A stretch of DNA of 64,000 bases. Source: Liolophura sinensis (lineage: Eukaryota; Mollusca; Polyplacophora; Chitonida; Chitonidae). Below the pieces are notes generated by a model. That model searched no databases. It worked only from the letters and a program-made list of their open reading frames with translations, and had not been told where the DNA came from. The stretch is taken from the NCBI RefSeq assembly GCF_032854445.1, contig NC_088296.1, positions 25,801,897 through 25,865,896 of the forward strand, read 5' to 3'. Below are positions 33,231 to 46,006 of this stretch, piece after piece (position 1 is the stretch's first letter; the number at the start of each line of letters is the position of its first letter). The position numbers and the translations under genes were made by a program.

Positions 33231-35714
33231 AAGCTAAACATAGTATATAGTTTCTCACAGTCTAAATAATTTCTTTCACATGGACTTTTTTATATATTGC
33301 ACCGATCTCTAATGTAAAGAAAAACTTTGTCAACAAGGTTTATAAAATTCAGTGTTATCCTGTGCCAGGCTACAACCTATATCACACTGAAGGACAATGT
33401 CAGTTTGTCCCAATTTGTTTTTTTAATCTCGGTCTTATCCTGTACTATTCAAGAAGACGGGATTTGAAAAGAATTTTTTCTTTTATCTTAGATATCGATA
33501 CATTATCAAAAAGAGCATATGTGAGGAATTAGTTACTCGATGCCAAGCTATATAATCTAAATTCGATGATCAGTGCATGTGTCCTAGCTTGATGTAGGTT
33601 GCAGCATACCACAGGATAACAGTGATCTTTTTTCAACAATTTCAATGTGGCTGTGTTAGTAAGTCGATAACAGATTAGGTAACTGGTGTCGCCCTCCGTC
33701 AAAACATGTTGAACTCCGCCCAATGTCCAGCATGGTACGGTTTTTTTAACACATATGACGTCACCCGAGGCAATGGGTTCTTGCCGTCGAAACCAAGCTG
33801 ATGGACTATAACATTACGAAAAAAAAAAATGTTCAAACTTTGAAAGAAGATGAGCTTCAAACATATACACGCGAGGAGCTTGTGCTGTGACATCGCACTG
33901 ACTAAAGCCAATATTGGTAGCGACTTTGATTTTAGAGAGCACTGAATATAGCGACTGGATGAAAGAAACAGACTATAGGTGCTAGGGGGCGGGTAATTTG
34001 ATACTTGTTAAGCATTTACATGAACAGTTACAGTAAAATCCTATGTGTGGCAAGTTAACAAGAGGCCGTGTCCCACGGGTGACTATTTGTCGCCTATCAC
34101 ACAATTGTTGCTGCTCTGGTTAAACTCTCTGTGCTGCGTGCTTTTTACTATAACGTACACTAATTAATATTAGAAACCTTTAGTTAAAAGTTATCAGTTG
34201 TAACTTGTAACTTCAAACTACAATTAGTTTACCTATTCTAGTTGGAAGTTTCAAGTTAGATGTTGAATTTGTGACTTCCGACTGAAGATCTCTAATGAGA
34301 GGTGGGATAAATGTGCCCTACCTGCAAGCATGGATTCGTTAGCCGCTCGTGGTTCCTCTCTGCTGTGTGTCCTCAATACAACTATAGCTGGGTACCTAAG
34401 GTAAAGGTGTAATACGCAAATATCAACAAAAGCCGGACAGAGGATCACAGGTTTGCCCTACATATTTACCAGTACTGACATTCCCACGAAATCGAAGAAA
34501 TGTAGGTTACGGATTCACCCCGTACTTGTTTACCACCGGCGGTTTCAAAACAATATATTATGTGTGGGCTACATGCGTACAAATAGCAGTCAAGGTTACC
34601 TCAGAACTGTTTACATTGTATGATATTGCACAACTAAACTGTATATTTATTGAAAGTTTTATGGTATGATTCGAGCGACAAATAACACAACTCGGTCAGG
34701 GAGAGTTCGTTAACAGTGCATTATCTTCATTAGATAAAAATAGCGTTCTGAAACATATACAGAAACAAACACATTAAGAATTATATTGACAACTACACAC
34801 AATATATACACATTTGCATCACATTAAAGGAATTAAAATTTCATGTATGAATAAACAATTATTTTTAAATATTATAAATATCACAATAAAACTAGATAGT
34901 TGCTAGTTAAAACTGCAACAACATGCACCATGATTGACCTTCAGGCGCCTTTCACCTGATCACGGTTTTTGATATAAATATAACACAATAAAGGTATGAA
35001 CAAACTTGCACTCTGAGAACCACACACTAAAATACTACGTCACACAGTAATCAGAGAATTTCAGTGCATCATGTAAAATTGTGAATTGAGTAATTGAAGC
35101 TTAATAATATAGAAATGTATTTATCACTGCTGCAGAGTTAATATCCAAACTTTACAATCAAGTGAAATGCTAATTGATTCACACTTACATGCAATACATG
35201 ATGATAGGATGCAGTAAAAGGATTGTTCACAAAATACAAACAACCAAAGCCGTCATAAATCAACACATTTAAAGAACAAGATTTTTCTCTCATTTTGATA
35301 GCTGTAATTTAGACATTAGCCACACACACAACTAGACACGACTGACATAAAACGTAAACACACAAAAGCCTAATCCCCTAACTCCATAATGGAACATTCC
35401 AAAGTTTTCACATCTAAAACATACGCGAAGAGTGGATCTCCGTTCAGTTGTTCTAAAGCTTGAGAACTGTACAGAATCTGCGTGGCTTATTGTCTCTCCC
35501 ACACCTTGTGAACACACAAGAAAAACATGCTTCGAACATCTTGACTGCACAAGGCAGGGAGCATTCAGTGTATCGTAAGATGACTAGTTCATTGGACAAT
35601 CATATATGCAGATATCGGGAGCAGTTAGTTATAGATTTTAACAATATTTTAGACTGCATTGTACAGGGAGTGTTATAATGACAATAAATATTATCTCAGG
35701 CCTACACTTACAGC
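33231..35714. other. No recognised feature
   Basis: About 2.5 kb of AT-rich sequence. Minus-strand frames at 33529-33911 are open in pieces (for example FDGKNPLPRVTSYVLKKPYH) but I see no domain, splice pattern or repeat partner in the window. Confidence 0.35.
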
Positions 35715-35715
35715 A

Positions 35716-35785
35716 TTGTTTATTTATTTATTTGTGTTTTACGCCGTGCTCAAGACTATTTCACCTATCCTACGGCGCGAACATC
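35716..35785 (-). repeat. SINE-tail fragment
   Basis: TTTATTTATTTGTGTTTTAC then GCCGTGCTCAAGACTATTTC and CCTATCCTACGGCG: a short reversed and diverged copy of the dispersed tail. Confidence 0.75.
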
Positions 35786-36294
35786 ATAGTAAGATCCACA
35801 ATACACAACAGTAAATAACTGATAAAGAAAAAGGATTTAACACTTAGAGGTAATATCTCTACTGGTTGACCACAGCTCTGGTAATAATCACATCGAGTGA
35901 TCAGAGTTGAGTCAATAGTCTACATGCACCGAGAATTCACAGTTTAGGCAACTCGTTTTCTGACACTTCTCACAGTTCTGATAATAGTCTCCTTGTTTAC
36001 GGACCACGCCATCGTGTATCGTAACTATAATTAGCTGTGATACGACAACAACACAAACAAGCATGGTTTAACATGATATTGGGTTACAAACAACGAAATA
36101 AGGCTTAAACACATACAATAAAGTCTAAACTGAGAAGTTTTTGTTCACGTGCGGTTCCAGTTTTTTGGTGTATTTCTTTCGGTCCAGGCGGCCGAATGTT
36201 GTATTACTGCGCAGATGTGCCTGTCAAGGTATCATGATCATCTTCTAATTCACGTTTAGTCTTCGATGTGGCCAGTTTTGTTTCATATCATAAA

Positions 36295-38304
36295 ATGTCC
36301 AGTGCGATTCACGAAATCTGTAGGCGCGCAGAGGCTCTCTACGGTATGCCTGAACTTGCCCTGAAGCTGCTCTTGAAAGTTGTGTCTGTTGACGCTAATG
36401 ATGGCGAGGAGTAGGGCAAAAGTGAGGTAACACCTGATGCTAGAGAACTAATTATCAGTGAACTGTTATGCCACATGGCTGACAGGATTAATGTTCTTCC
36501 TGGAGATACTGTTGTAATGTTGTATTCAGTGAATGCAAACAATTCGAGACCAAATGAAACTCGTATGCCTCATTTTGGTTAAGAGTGCATTGTCGCCTTT
36601 CAAAGTCATGTCTTAAGTCTAAATACTCGTCTGAATAAATTCTTGTGCGTAAATTCTACAAATTACGTGAGCGGGATCCAGACAAAGAAAAGGCTATGTA
36701 CCATACGTTCGTGGATTATAGTGATGATTATGGCTCTCCCTGGTACGGTGAAGATAAGTTGGGCTATTGACTGTTTAACTTTACATCTCTACATACAAAT
36801 GCAGATCTGTGAAAAGTTCATTACCCGTGATTAGATCTGTTTGATATCAGTGACGTGTGTTTACTTCAAGAAATGTAGCTTCTAAACAGAAAAATTAACA
36901 TTCAAAACTCCTTCAGTGCTGACTTCTATGGACGTGGTGTTTCCGCGGTGGATGAGACTACCCTTGCTAAAAGTAGACCTTATGGGGGCATTGCTATTCT
37001 ATGGAGAAAATCGTTCGCTGCTCAGATTAAATTCGTTAACCGTGTTGTTGCGAATTGTGTCCAATACGACTAATTCTAAATTGTTAATTATTTGTGTTTA
37101 TTTGCCGTCAGAGAGTCATGATAATCTTGACAGTTTTATCGACTGTCTCAGTGAGTTACGTGCTAGTAATAAAGATTCTGATATTCCTAATGTTCTTATT
37201 GGTGGTGACTGCAATGCGCATGCTTCACCCTTATTAGGTGATGAACTTAAATCTTTTTTTGTGATTGTCTCAACTTACGTACTTCAGACTTTGAATTTTT
37301 GCTCGCCTGTTCTTACACTTATGTTAGTGACGCTTACTTAACAACCTCATGGTTAGATCATTTTGTTTCCTCTGTGAATGTAAACAGGGCCGTTCAATCT
37401 GTTGAGGTCTTATACGACGTTGTTTCGTCTGATCATTTTCCTGTGTGTATTACTCTCAGTTGTGATGCTCTACCAGCACTGAGTTACTCACCATCCAACG
37501 AATGGCGTTCCTCTGTTGATTGAAATGATTTAAGCCATGTCGATTTTCAGAAGCATTGTGACTGCGCTATGAATAATTTTAATGATATCTCCATTCCTTT
37601 AGAAGCTATCCTGTGTAGGGATTCTGATTGTATGGAGAATGCTGGCGATATTTTTAGCTATTATAATGAGATTGTGCACGCTTTGTTTTCGGCTGGATCT
37701 AATTCCGTTACTAAGTCTAGGAAACACTGTGACTATTCTGGACCAGAATGGAATGACTGTATGCCTGAGCTGTATTCTCTTTCCAGAAGTATATAGTTTC
37801 AGTCTCTGGATAGAGCATGGTAGTCCACGCTGTGGCCCCATTGCTGATCAAATGCGTCAGTTTAGGAGACGTTTTCAGCATGCACTTACATCTTGCGAAA
37901 AAGATGAAGCCGAGGCTAATAAAATGGCGGAGTTCTATAACTCATCATTGGGTGAATTTTCCCATGAGATTAAGTTTACTAATCCCTGGTGTTTGAGTTT
38001 GCCCAATCGTATTGATAATGTTGAGGGTGAACGTAATATTGCTGACATGTGGAAGGATAAATTTTACTCTATACTTAATGATATATCTACCAAATGTCAT
38101 ATAACCGAGGTCTTTAACATTTTGTCTCAGTCAAATACATCTAATATGAATCTTATTACACCCGACGCTTTACGTTATATGGTGTCTCAATTTAAACCTA
38201 GCAAAACGCCAGGTTTGGATGGTTTTTGTGGCGAACATTTGAAGTATGCCCCAGACGCTAGGTGTATCGACGTGGGTATATGCCTCAATGCAATAATGTT
38301 GTAG
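36295..38304 (+). mobile_element. APE-type non-LTR retrotransposon, 3'-truncated and broken
   Basis: A plus-strand element with three recognisable parts. (1) A short ORF1-like frame at 36295-36582 (MSSAIHEICRRAEALYG, with a TAG after about 38 codons). (2) Endonuclease at about 36840-37500 in shifting frames: DVCLLQE, GGIAILWRKS, ICVYLPSES, GGDCNAH and VSSDHFPV are the conserved APE-endonuclease blocks. (3) A linker and the start of the reverse transcriptase in the 37639-38304 frame, with FKPSKTPGLDGFCGEHLKYA. The sequence stops before the catalytic Asp motifs, so no active enzyme can be made. The blocks fit the Jockey/I/CR1 broad group; I do not assign a clade. Such elements copy themselves by target-primed reverse transcription. 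Confidence 0.85.
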
Positions 38305-38599
38305 ATAATAATAATTTATTTACATATAGTCTGGGAGCTACCAAAGGTTTATCGGTCAAGTCGCGTACGAAAAGTTTGTAAAACATAGAACTATGGGTGA
38401 AAATTCCAACATAGTAATTTTTAAGTCCAATGTGCAACATTGTCGCTGGGACGAGGCCCGCAAAGCCCGGGACAAGATGTCCTTTTCCGGCTTCCATACA
38501 ATTGGCAATGGATTCATGTATCGGCAATGTCCCAAAAATGTCACAAATTATTACATGAGCAATGATAATGTTTTTGTTTAATTATGTTTCCGGGTTAAT

Positions 38600-39605
38600 T
38601 TGCTCCATTGCGGTATCAATAGGCCCTTCACCCGGCATCATGGAATACCACGTAAAACGGATCTACAGACACAATCGACTACAAATCTTCATTAGTGCTG
38701 CGAAAATTCTCCAGTTGATTGTGACCACCATAAATAAATGTTTAGGATCGGTTGTAAACCTAGTGGTTGGGAAGTTGTCAACTGTGTAGTATTCCCAGTA
38801 CCATAGTCTCGGTCTTTGCACTGTTTTTGGAAAATCTGATACGTGTCCTAATCATAAATGGGTATAATTGGACACATTTATAAATGGTTATACAATCAGC
38901 AGAATAGTCTATGGCCCGGATAGCACAGTTGGTAGAGCGCCCCCTTCGGGACCGGTAGATCCAGGATCAATCCTTGATCGAGTCACACCTAAGACTTTAA
39001 AAGAGGAAGTTGTAACTTCCTCGCTTGGCGTTCAGCATGAAGGGGATAGTGCAACGACTGGTTGACCCGTATCAGTATAATGGCACGGGCGGGGCAGCTT
39101 ACTTGCCTTCGGTAAGTCGTCTCAGTGAAGCAGCACTAAATAAAAGGGCGGTGGAAATCCGTCCTGCAACAAGGAGGCACATTACACGTACATGCACCCT
39201 AATGATTCCTTCGTCGTCATATGACTGAAAAATTGTTGAGTACGACGTTAAACCCCAAGCACTCACTCACTCCTTGTACAAATTAAGGTCGATTGGATAT
39301 TTGTCATTTATTGGAATAACGACTGATCGTATGATATAAACACATATTAGCACTGCTACCATTCAATTGTCCCAAAATTACAAATTAGGCAAATACCCGG
39401 CGTTTCTTATAACTCTTTTACAGGTTTCAAAAAGTGATATTTATCAATTTATAGGCATCTTGAATTTTGATGTTTTACATGAATGCTTTTACACACAGCG
39501 GAACGCTCCTCAGCTAACATCATGTAATAGGCGCTAATAGGGCCTTGTGCCAAATATGGTGCTTTTATGGAGAATGACACTCATTTAAAGACACATTTCT
39601 TTGTA
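38600..39605. repeat. Diverged segmental copy P2 with a SINE inside
   Basis: Shares GCATCATGGAATACCACGT, ATCGGTTGTAAACCTAGTGG and GGATATTTGTCATTTATTGG with P1. The stretch between 38910 and 39272 is replaced by a complete SINE, which removes most of the possible exon seen in P1. Confidence 0.8.
38911..39272 (+). repeat. tRNA-derived SINE, complete
   Basis: The head reads GGCCCGGATAGCACAGTTGG then TAGAGCGCCCCCTTCGGGAC. Box A is TAGCACAGTTGG and box B is GGATCAATCC, as in a pol III tRNA promoter. The body starts CTTCCTCGCTTGGCGTTCAG and contains ACCCGTATCAGTATAATGGC and GGTGGAAATCCGTCCTGCAA. The 3' end is ACGACGTTAAACCCCAAGCA followed by CACTCACTC. A 5'-truncated relative lies at 7437-7665, and another head runs off the window at 63.9 kb. 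Confidence 0.85.
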
Positions 39606-39609
39606 GAAG

Positions 39610-39995
39610 CTAAACATCGTTCATACATAAGAATTCATTAACCAGGCTTAACACAAGAGTGTCTGCCCTTTCCAGCAACTCTTTGGTAATATTTGTTCCT
39701 TTGTATATGATGTCCAGCCCAGTTAACCTGTGCATGGTCTTGTTCAGCAGACTATAAAACCCTTTTGCTGTCCAATCCGTTAAATTTAACATGCTTAAAA
39801 AAATGGGATTATTTTTCCCTCAAGAAAATGAGGAATGAAGTATTTGAAAGTACTGTATTCAGTCTTGTCGTGTACATGTAAAAATGTACTATATGTACAT
39901 ACAACTTTACACTCTCCTATTGAGAAGGTCTCAGTAAGGAATGTACCCGTCTGCTCTTTCATAAACTCTTGCGTGAGTGACTTGGTATCACACAC
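39610..39995 (-). pseudogene. Frameshifted ORF of unknown family
   Basis: Two minus-strand frames abut at a T run (39790-39797) and look like one reading frame broken by one base. The upstream part runs CDTKSLTQEFMKEQTGTFLT to TFKYFIPHFLEGKIIP; the downstream part runs NLTDWTAKGFYSLLNKTMHR to VLSLVNEFLCMNDV and a stop at 39610. The composition is protein-like (charged helices, few low-complexity runs). Homology to segmental copies P1 and P3 stops near its 3' end. I do not recognise the family. It could be a terminal exon of a host gene, or transposon-derived. Confidence 0.35.
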
Positions 39996-40194
39996 AGGGA
40001 TTTTCAGTAGAATGGCTTGTTGTCATGGACGTTACAGATTACAACCCGTATACATTCACGTCTGCAGCGATTTGTGACTTTCTTATCTCAGACTTTGTGC
40101 AAAGTTGTACAGCGTGAACTAATTTACTGAAATTCGAGCATCGCATATCATATGGCAAAACTACTTAGGTTGTGCATATGATGTCAGCGGTTAT

Positions 40195-40312
40195 TTGGCA
40201 ACGATTCACCGGGCTCTGGCCGGTTTCCTCCCAACACTATGCTGGTCGTCGTCGTATAAGTGAAATATTCTTGAGTACGGCGTAAAACACCAATGAAATA
40301 AATGCACTGGAT
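40195..40312 (+). repeat. SINE tail, plus orientation
   Basis: CCGGGCTCTGGCCGGTTTCC, then GTCGTCGTATAAGTGAAATA and TTCTTGAGTACGGCGTAAAA, ending CACCAATGAAATAAATG. Confidence 0.85.
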
Positions 40313-41575
40313 TTTATTCTTGCACGTTTGAACTGAACCTCCATTGATAAATAAAGTTATACCGTCAATGGCCAAAACAGGTTAGGCTGAGCAATTCACT
40401 GAATGCTGTCATATCTTGGCTCTAAAGTTGACATCTTGAGAGTAATTGCTGAAATCCTTAAAAAGAAAGGCCTATGCCTTTAAAAGTACTGGGTTTCTAC
40501 TCCAGCCGAAACAGACATTCGTATACATGTACCAGGTGTCAACCGAAATGGACGTCTTGGACCAATAATCCCAAGACAGTACATATAATGAAAGGAATTA
40601 GGATGGATTAACGAGAAGAGAAGCCGTCAACAGTTTTTAGTGATGATATAAAGATTCAAAGAATTTCTATACAATAGAAATAAGTAAGTGCCCGACGTGT
40701 TTACATGTACCATGCTAGTCTGTAAGTTCTCTGTAATGAAAAACATGTGCCTTAGTTGCACTTTATTGCAACTGTTTGTGTTTCCGAATTGGCGATATAA
40801 TTAAATATACCCCTGTAATCACCTGCAGGTACATACCGCACCTTGATTTACGTAACCTAGCTTTTATCTTCTCATGTCAAGCACATGTAGTAGACAGTAA
40901 TGTACTGTGCAAAACAACAGAGAAATCACTATATTAAAACATATATTCATCTCTGTAGGCTTTAGCTGTATTCCACACACCTGACGTGAATAATGTCATT
41001 AAATCCTGGGAATGACTCTCCAACAACTGTTCCCATTAAGCATGCGCTCCATGGTGAGATGTAGTGTCTTCTCCTGTACCTCTTGACTAACAGTCTTATA
41101 GCCACAGGAAAACGAATTTAATGTATGTCATCAATTCACTAAATATGACATTATGGTGCTAATAATATCTGAAGTTGTCAGAATGACATTTTCAGAGAGG
41201 TTGCTAACAAGCAAGAGTTTGTTTTGTTAGGGAATCTCCCACTTCATTTGAACTATACATAGAACACATGGAATTCCATTAAGACGAATGTTAAGGCACT
41301 CAAATTACATATTATTTAACGATGTTGTAAATATATGCAAAAACTCTAAAACATGGATAAATATATATCACAATTGTAAATTATTACGACTAATAACCCA
41401 CTGGAAGGATTAACTGACATACTATACAGCAACATTCATTTTCCAGTCGCTGTGTGGACCACGACTGTAGGTCGAGTGCTACTGGAGAAGACGCTCACCA
41501 CGTGACACATGCTTAATTGGAATTACTTGTCGTGAAGTCATTGCCAGGACTGTCTACATTCATAGCATACACACA
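40313..41575. other. No recognised feature
   Basis: Unique AT-rich sequence with no long ORF, repeat partner or RNA-like structure that I can see. Confidence 0.4.
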
Positions 41576-41579
41576 AGCA

Positions 41580-42300
41580 TATCGCCTCATTAGCTGTGGT
41601 GTACATGTACCTATCATTCACAAGAACAAGCTGAATATCCCTAGTTACCACTAACCTAATGACTGTATCATCCCATTAGCCGTGGTGTACATGTACCTAT
41701 CATTCACAAGAACAAGCTGAATATCCCTAGTTACTACTGACCTAATTGCTGTATCGCCTCATTAGCTGTGGTGTACATGCACCTATCATTCACAAGAACA
41801 AGCTGAATATCCCTAGTTACTACTGACCTAATGGCTGCATCACCCCATTAGCCGTGGTGTCCATGTACCTATCATTCACAAGAACAAGCTGAATGTCTCC
41901 AGTTTCTACTAACATATTGGCTGTATCGCCTCATTAGCTGTGGTGTACATGCACCTATCATTCACAAGAACAAGCTGAATATCCCTAGTTACTAATAACC
42001 TAATGACTGTATCATCCCATCAGCCGTGGTGTACACGTACCTATCATTCACAAGAACAAGCTGAATATCCCTAGTTACTACTATCCTATTGACTGTATCA
42101 CCTCATTAGCCATGGTGTCCATGTACCTATTATTCACAAGAACAAGCTGAATATCCCCAGTTACCACTAACCTAATGACTGTATCACCCCATTATCCGTG
42201 GTGTACATGTACCTATCATTCAAAAGAACAAACAGAATATCCCCTAGTTACTTCTAGCCTAATGACTGTAGCCGTGGTGTACCTATCATGTACCTATCAT
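41580..42300. repeat. 86-bp minisatellite array
   Basis: About eight and a half units: CATTAGCTGTGGTGTACATG, then TACCTATCATTCACAAGAAC, AAGCTGAATATCCCTAGTTA and CTACTAACCTAATGACTGTA. Unit-to-unit differences are few. Confidence 0.93.
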
Positions 42301-42409
42301 TCACTTAATCACACAACACTTAGTCACCGTAAACTTTAGCTCAAATCAATTGCCGAGGTGATTAGTACGGCACAATAATCGATGAGTCTATCACCAGTGC
42401 AATCGCTCT

Positions 42410-42478
42410 GAGTTCATGTCCGCATCTTTCTGAGCCAACTTTACAGAGCACGGCGTTAAACACCAATCATTTATTTAG
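42410..42478 (+). repeat. SINE-tail-like fragment
   Basis: TACAGAGCACGGCGTTAAAC then ACCAATCATTTATTTAGG, a short diverged copy of the dispersed 3' tail. Confidence 0.6.
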
Positions 42479-42721
42479 GTAATTAGTCATAATACTTTGA
42501 CTTTTTTTTCCCCCAAAAATCTTAAAGGTTGGTAAAATTCAAGGGGAAGGGGATGGATAGTAAATGATATGGACAAAACATTATTGGGCCTGCAGTAAAA
42601 GTTGTATTTTAACTGATATAACTACGATTTTTGCATCAGTAGACCTCTTCATAACCTGTTAGAGGGCCTGAGACACGCCAGTGTTCTCATAGCTGAATGT
42701 GTATTGGTTTTGTTATGATCT

Positions 42722-42904
42722 TTGTGGAGGCTTGTTGACATCAGCGGTGCACGATGCTCGTACGTGCGAGCTTGGTGACCTTGGTGTGTTTACGCATTTA
42801 TAAATACTTACTTCACCGAATTATGTCATTCTTTGTACGAACAGCGTTGGTGTAAATTGTGTCAAGTTTACTGCATGTTCAGGCAGGTTTTCTGCCGGGA
42901 CACG
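42722..42904. repeat. Left half of a dispersed repeat (copy 2 at 49.17 kb)
   Basis: GTGGAGGCTTGTTGACATCA, then TGACCTTGGTGTGTTTACGC and GCAGGTTTTCTGCCGGGACA match 49167-49390. In the 49-kb copy this half is followed after about 150 bp by the part found here only at 46007-46070. Confidence 0.8.
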
Positions 42905-43085
42905 TAAACACGGGTTAGTTAATTGAATAACTCATAGCTAATAGCTAGCTCGATGTTAGTTAGTTACTAGTTATTTGAATAACTATCCCACTTCTCGTTA
43001 GTTACTGGTTATTCAAATAACTAACCGGCCGCTGAGTTAGTTATTAGTTTTTACAATAACTAACGCTCCCACAAACCTCAGGGCA
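42905..43085. repeat. TAGTTAGTTA-rich palindromic stretch
   Basis: Repeats of TTAGTTATTC/GAATAACTA in both orientations (for example TTAGTTACTAGTTATTTGAA and TTATTCAAATAACTAAC) give several overlapping inverted repeats. Confidence 0.65.
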
Positions 43086-43089
43086 CACG

Positions 43090-43985
43090 AGGGGCTCAAT
43101 GACTAAGGTACACGACTCCTAACCATGAGGTACACGAGGTGCACGACGTGGCTCAGTGACTAAGGAATCGACTCCTAACCATGAGGCACACAAGGTGCAC
43201 GACGTGGCTTAGTGACTAAGGTACTCGACTCCTAACCATGAGGCACACAAGGTGCACGACGTGGCTCAGTGACTAAGGTACGCGACTATTATCCACGAGG
43301 CACACAAGGTGAAGGGCGCAGGTCAATGACTACGGTACACGACTGCTTTCCACGGGGCACACGAGGTGCACGACGTGGCTCAGAGACTAAAGTACACGAC
43401 AACTATCCACGAGGCCCACTAGGTGAAGGGCGCTGATTAATGACTAAGATACACGACTGCTATCCACGAGGCACACGAGGTGAAGGGCGCAGGTCAATGA
43501 CTAAGGTACACGACTGCTTTCCACGAGGCACACGAGGTGCACGACGTGGCTCAGTGACTAAAGTACACGACTCTTAACCACGAGACACACGAGGTGAAGG
43601 GCGCTAGTCAGTGACGAAAGTACATGGCTCCTATCCACAAGGCATACGAGGTAAACGGCGTGGCTCAAAGACAAAGGTGCACGACTTCTAACCATGAGGT
43701 ACACGAGGTGCACGACGTGGCTCAGTGACTAAGGTACGCGACTCCTAACCACAAGGCAAACGAGGAGACGGGCGTGTTTAAGTTGATAATGTACACAACT
43801 GCTAACCACCCGTCAAACGAGGTGCGCGACATGGCTCAGTGACTTACGTACGTGATTTCTAACCATGAGCCACACGAGGTTAATGGCGCGGCTCCAGGAC
43901 TCAGGTACGCGACTGCTATCCACGAGACACACGAGGTGCGCGGTGTGGCTCAGTGGCTAAGGTGCGTGACTCCTAGCCATGAGGC
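43090..43985 (+). repeat. 57-bp array of tRNA-half-like units
   Basis: About 15 units of 57 bp (GTGGCT at 43204 and 43261). The consensus is ACGACGTGGCTCAGTGACTA, then AGGTACGCGACTCCTAACCA and TGAGGCACACGAGGTGC. GTGGCTCAGTGACTAAGG fits a tRNA box A and D-arm, and CGACTCCTAACCATGAGG fits an anticodon-arm region; no box B is present. This looks like a tandem array made from the 5' half of a tRNA or a tRNA-headed SINE. Confidence 0.85.
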
Positions 43986-43989
43986 CCAC

Positions 43990-46006
43990 ATAGTCACATA
44001 ATACGGACTCTATCACATAGTTACATAACGCGGGCAGTCACATAGCCATAGTACACTAACAACGTCCCTTAATCACAACACTCTAACAACGCCTTTTAGT
44101 CTGAATTCACGGACACCGTGAGACAGCCACAGAACACTTGAGCCCTTCACATACTCACAGTACACTGACACCGTCACATACTCACAGTGCACGGATACCG
44201 CTACCTACTCACTGTACATGGACACCGTCTCATAGGCACATAATACAGACACCGTTATTTGGTCACACAACACGGACAACGTCAGATAGTCAGAGAGCCC
44301 CTTCAAATTGCCACAGAACTCGCACACCTTCACATGGTCACATAACAAGGACACCATCACATGGTCACATAACAATGACACCATCACATGGTCACATAAC
44401 ACGGACAGCATCACATGGTCACATAACAAGGGCACCATCACATGGTCACATAACATGGACAACATCACATGGTCACATAACAAGGACACCATCACATGGT
44501 CACATAACAAGGACACCATCACATGGTCACATAACACGGACACCATCACATGGTCACATAATACGGACACCATCACATGGTCACATAACAAGGACACCAT
44601 TACATGGTCACATAACAAGGACACCATTACATGGTCACATAACAAGGACACCATTACATGGTCACATAACAAGGACACCATCACATGGTCACATAACACG
44701 GACACCATCACATGGTCACATAACAAGGACACTATTACATGGTCACATAACAAGGACACCATTACATGGTCACATAACACGGACACCATCACATGGTCAC
44801 ATAACAAGGACACCATCACATGGTCACATAACAAGGACACCATCACATGGTCACATAACAAGAACACCATCACATGGTCACCTAACACGAACGTCACCAT
44901 ATGGTCACATAACAAGGACACCGTCACATGGTCACATAACAAGGACACCATCACATGGTCACATAACACGGACACCATTACATGGTCACATAACAAGGAC
45001 ACCATCACATGGTCACATAACAAGGACACCATCACATGGTCACATAACAAGGACACTATTACATGGTCACATAACAAGGACACCATTACATGGTCACATA
45101 ACACGGACACCATCACATGGTCACATAACACGGACACCATCACATGGTCACATAACAAGGACACCATCATATGGTCACATGACACGGACACCAGCACATG
45201 GTCACATAACACGGACACCATCATATGGTCACATAACAAGGACACCATCATATGGTCACATAACACGGACACCATTAGATGGTCACATAACACGGACACC
45301 ATCACATGGTCACCTAACAAGGACAACATCACATGGTCACATAACAAGGACACCATCACATGGTCACATAACACGGACATCATCACATGGTCACATAACA
45401 AGGACACCATCACATGGTCACATAACACGGACGTCATCACATGGTCACATAACAAGGACACCATCACATTGTCACATAACACGGACACCATTACATGGTC
45501 ACATAACAAGGACACCTTCACATGGTCACAGCACCCTTACAACGTGTCTTAGTCACAACACACTGACAACGTCCCTTAGTCACAGTACACGGACACTTTC
45601 TCTTATTCACAATACATGGTCGCCGTCAAAGCAACATGACAATGGATAGCCTCTCTTAGTCACAATACCAGGCAGTATAACCAATTCGCAGTATAGGGAC
45701 ACTGTCATTTAATCATACTACACGGACAACACTAGTTAGTCACCGTCCACAGACACCTTCACATAGTGACAGAAAATGGACACCGTCACATAGACACAGT
45801 GCAAGGACACAGTAACATAATTACAGTTCACGGATCCCGGCACATAATCACATTACATGGACACCGTCACATGTCACAGCATACTGTCAAGAGTCACAGT
45901 ACGGACAACGTACCTTGTACACGGACATCGTCAGATAGTAACAATACAGAGACACCGTCACAGTGTCACAGTGCACGGACACGGTCACATCGTCACAGCA
46001 CATTGA
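43990..46006 (+). repeat. 27-bp minisatellite array
   Basis: The core 44320-45530 has about 45 units of TCACATAACAAGGACACC then ATCACATGG; degenerate units extend on both sides. Because 27 is a multiple of 3 and the consensus has no stop in several frames, three long frames stay open: 503 codons (44138-45649, plus), 414 codons (44308-45552, plus) and 438 codons (44205-45521, minus). They would encode nine-residue repeats (HGHITRTPS, WSHNKDTIT and CDHVMVSLL). I take these as by-products of the repeat. Confidence 0.95.

Noticed and set aside
43090-43985. Cluster of functional tRNA genes
   Set aside because: Units are 57 bp and lack a T-arm, box B and an acceptor-stem partner, so they cannot fold as tRNAs.
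44138-45649. 503-codon ORF as a real repeat-protein gene
   Set aside because: It lies wholly within a 27-bp minisatellite; two other long frames, one on the opposite strand, are open as well, and no start context, splice site or domain is seen.
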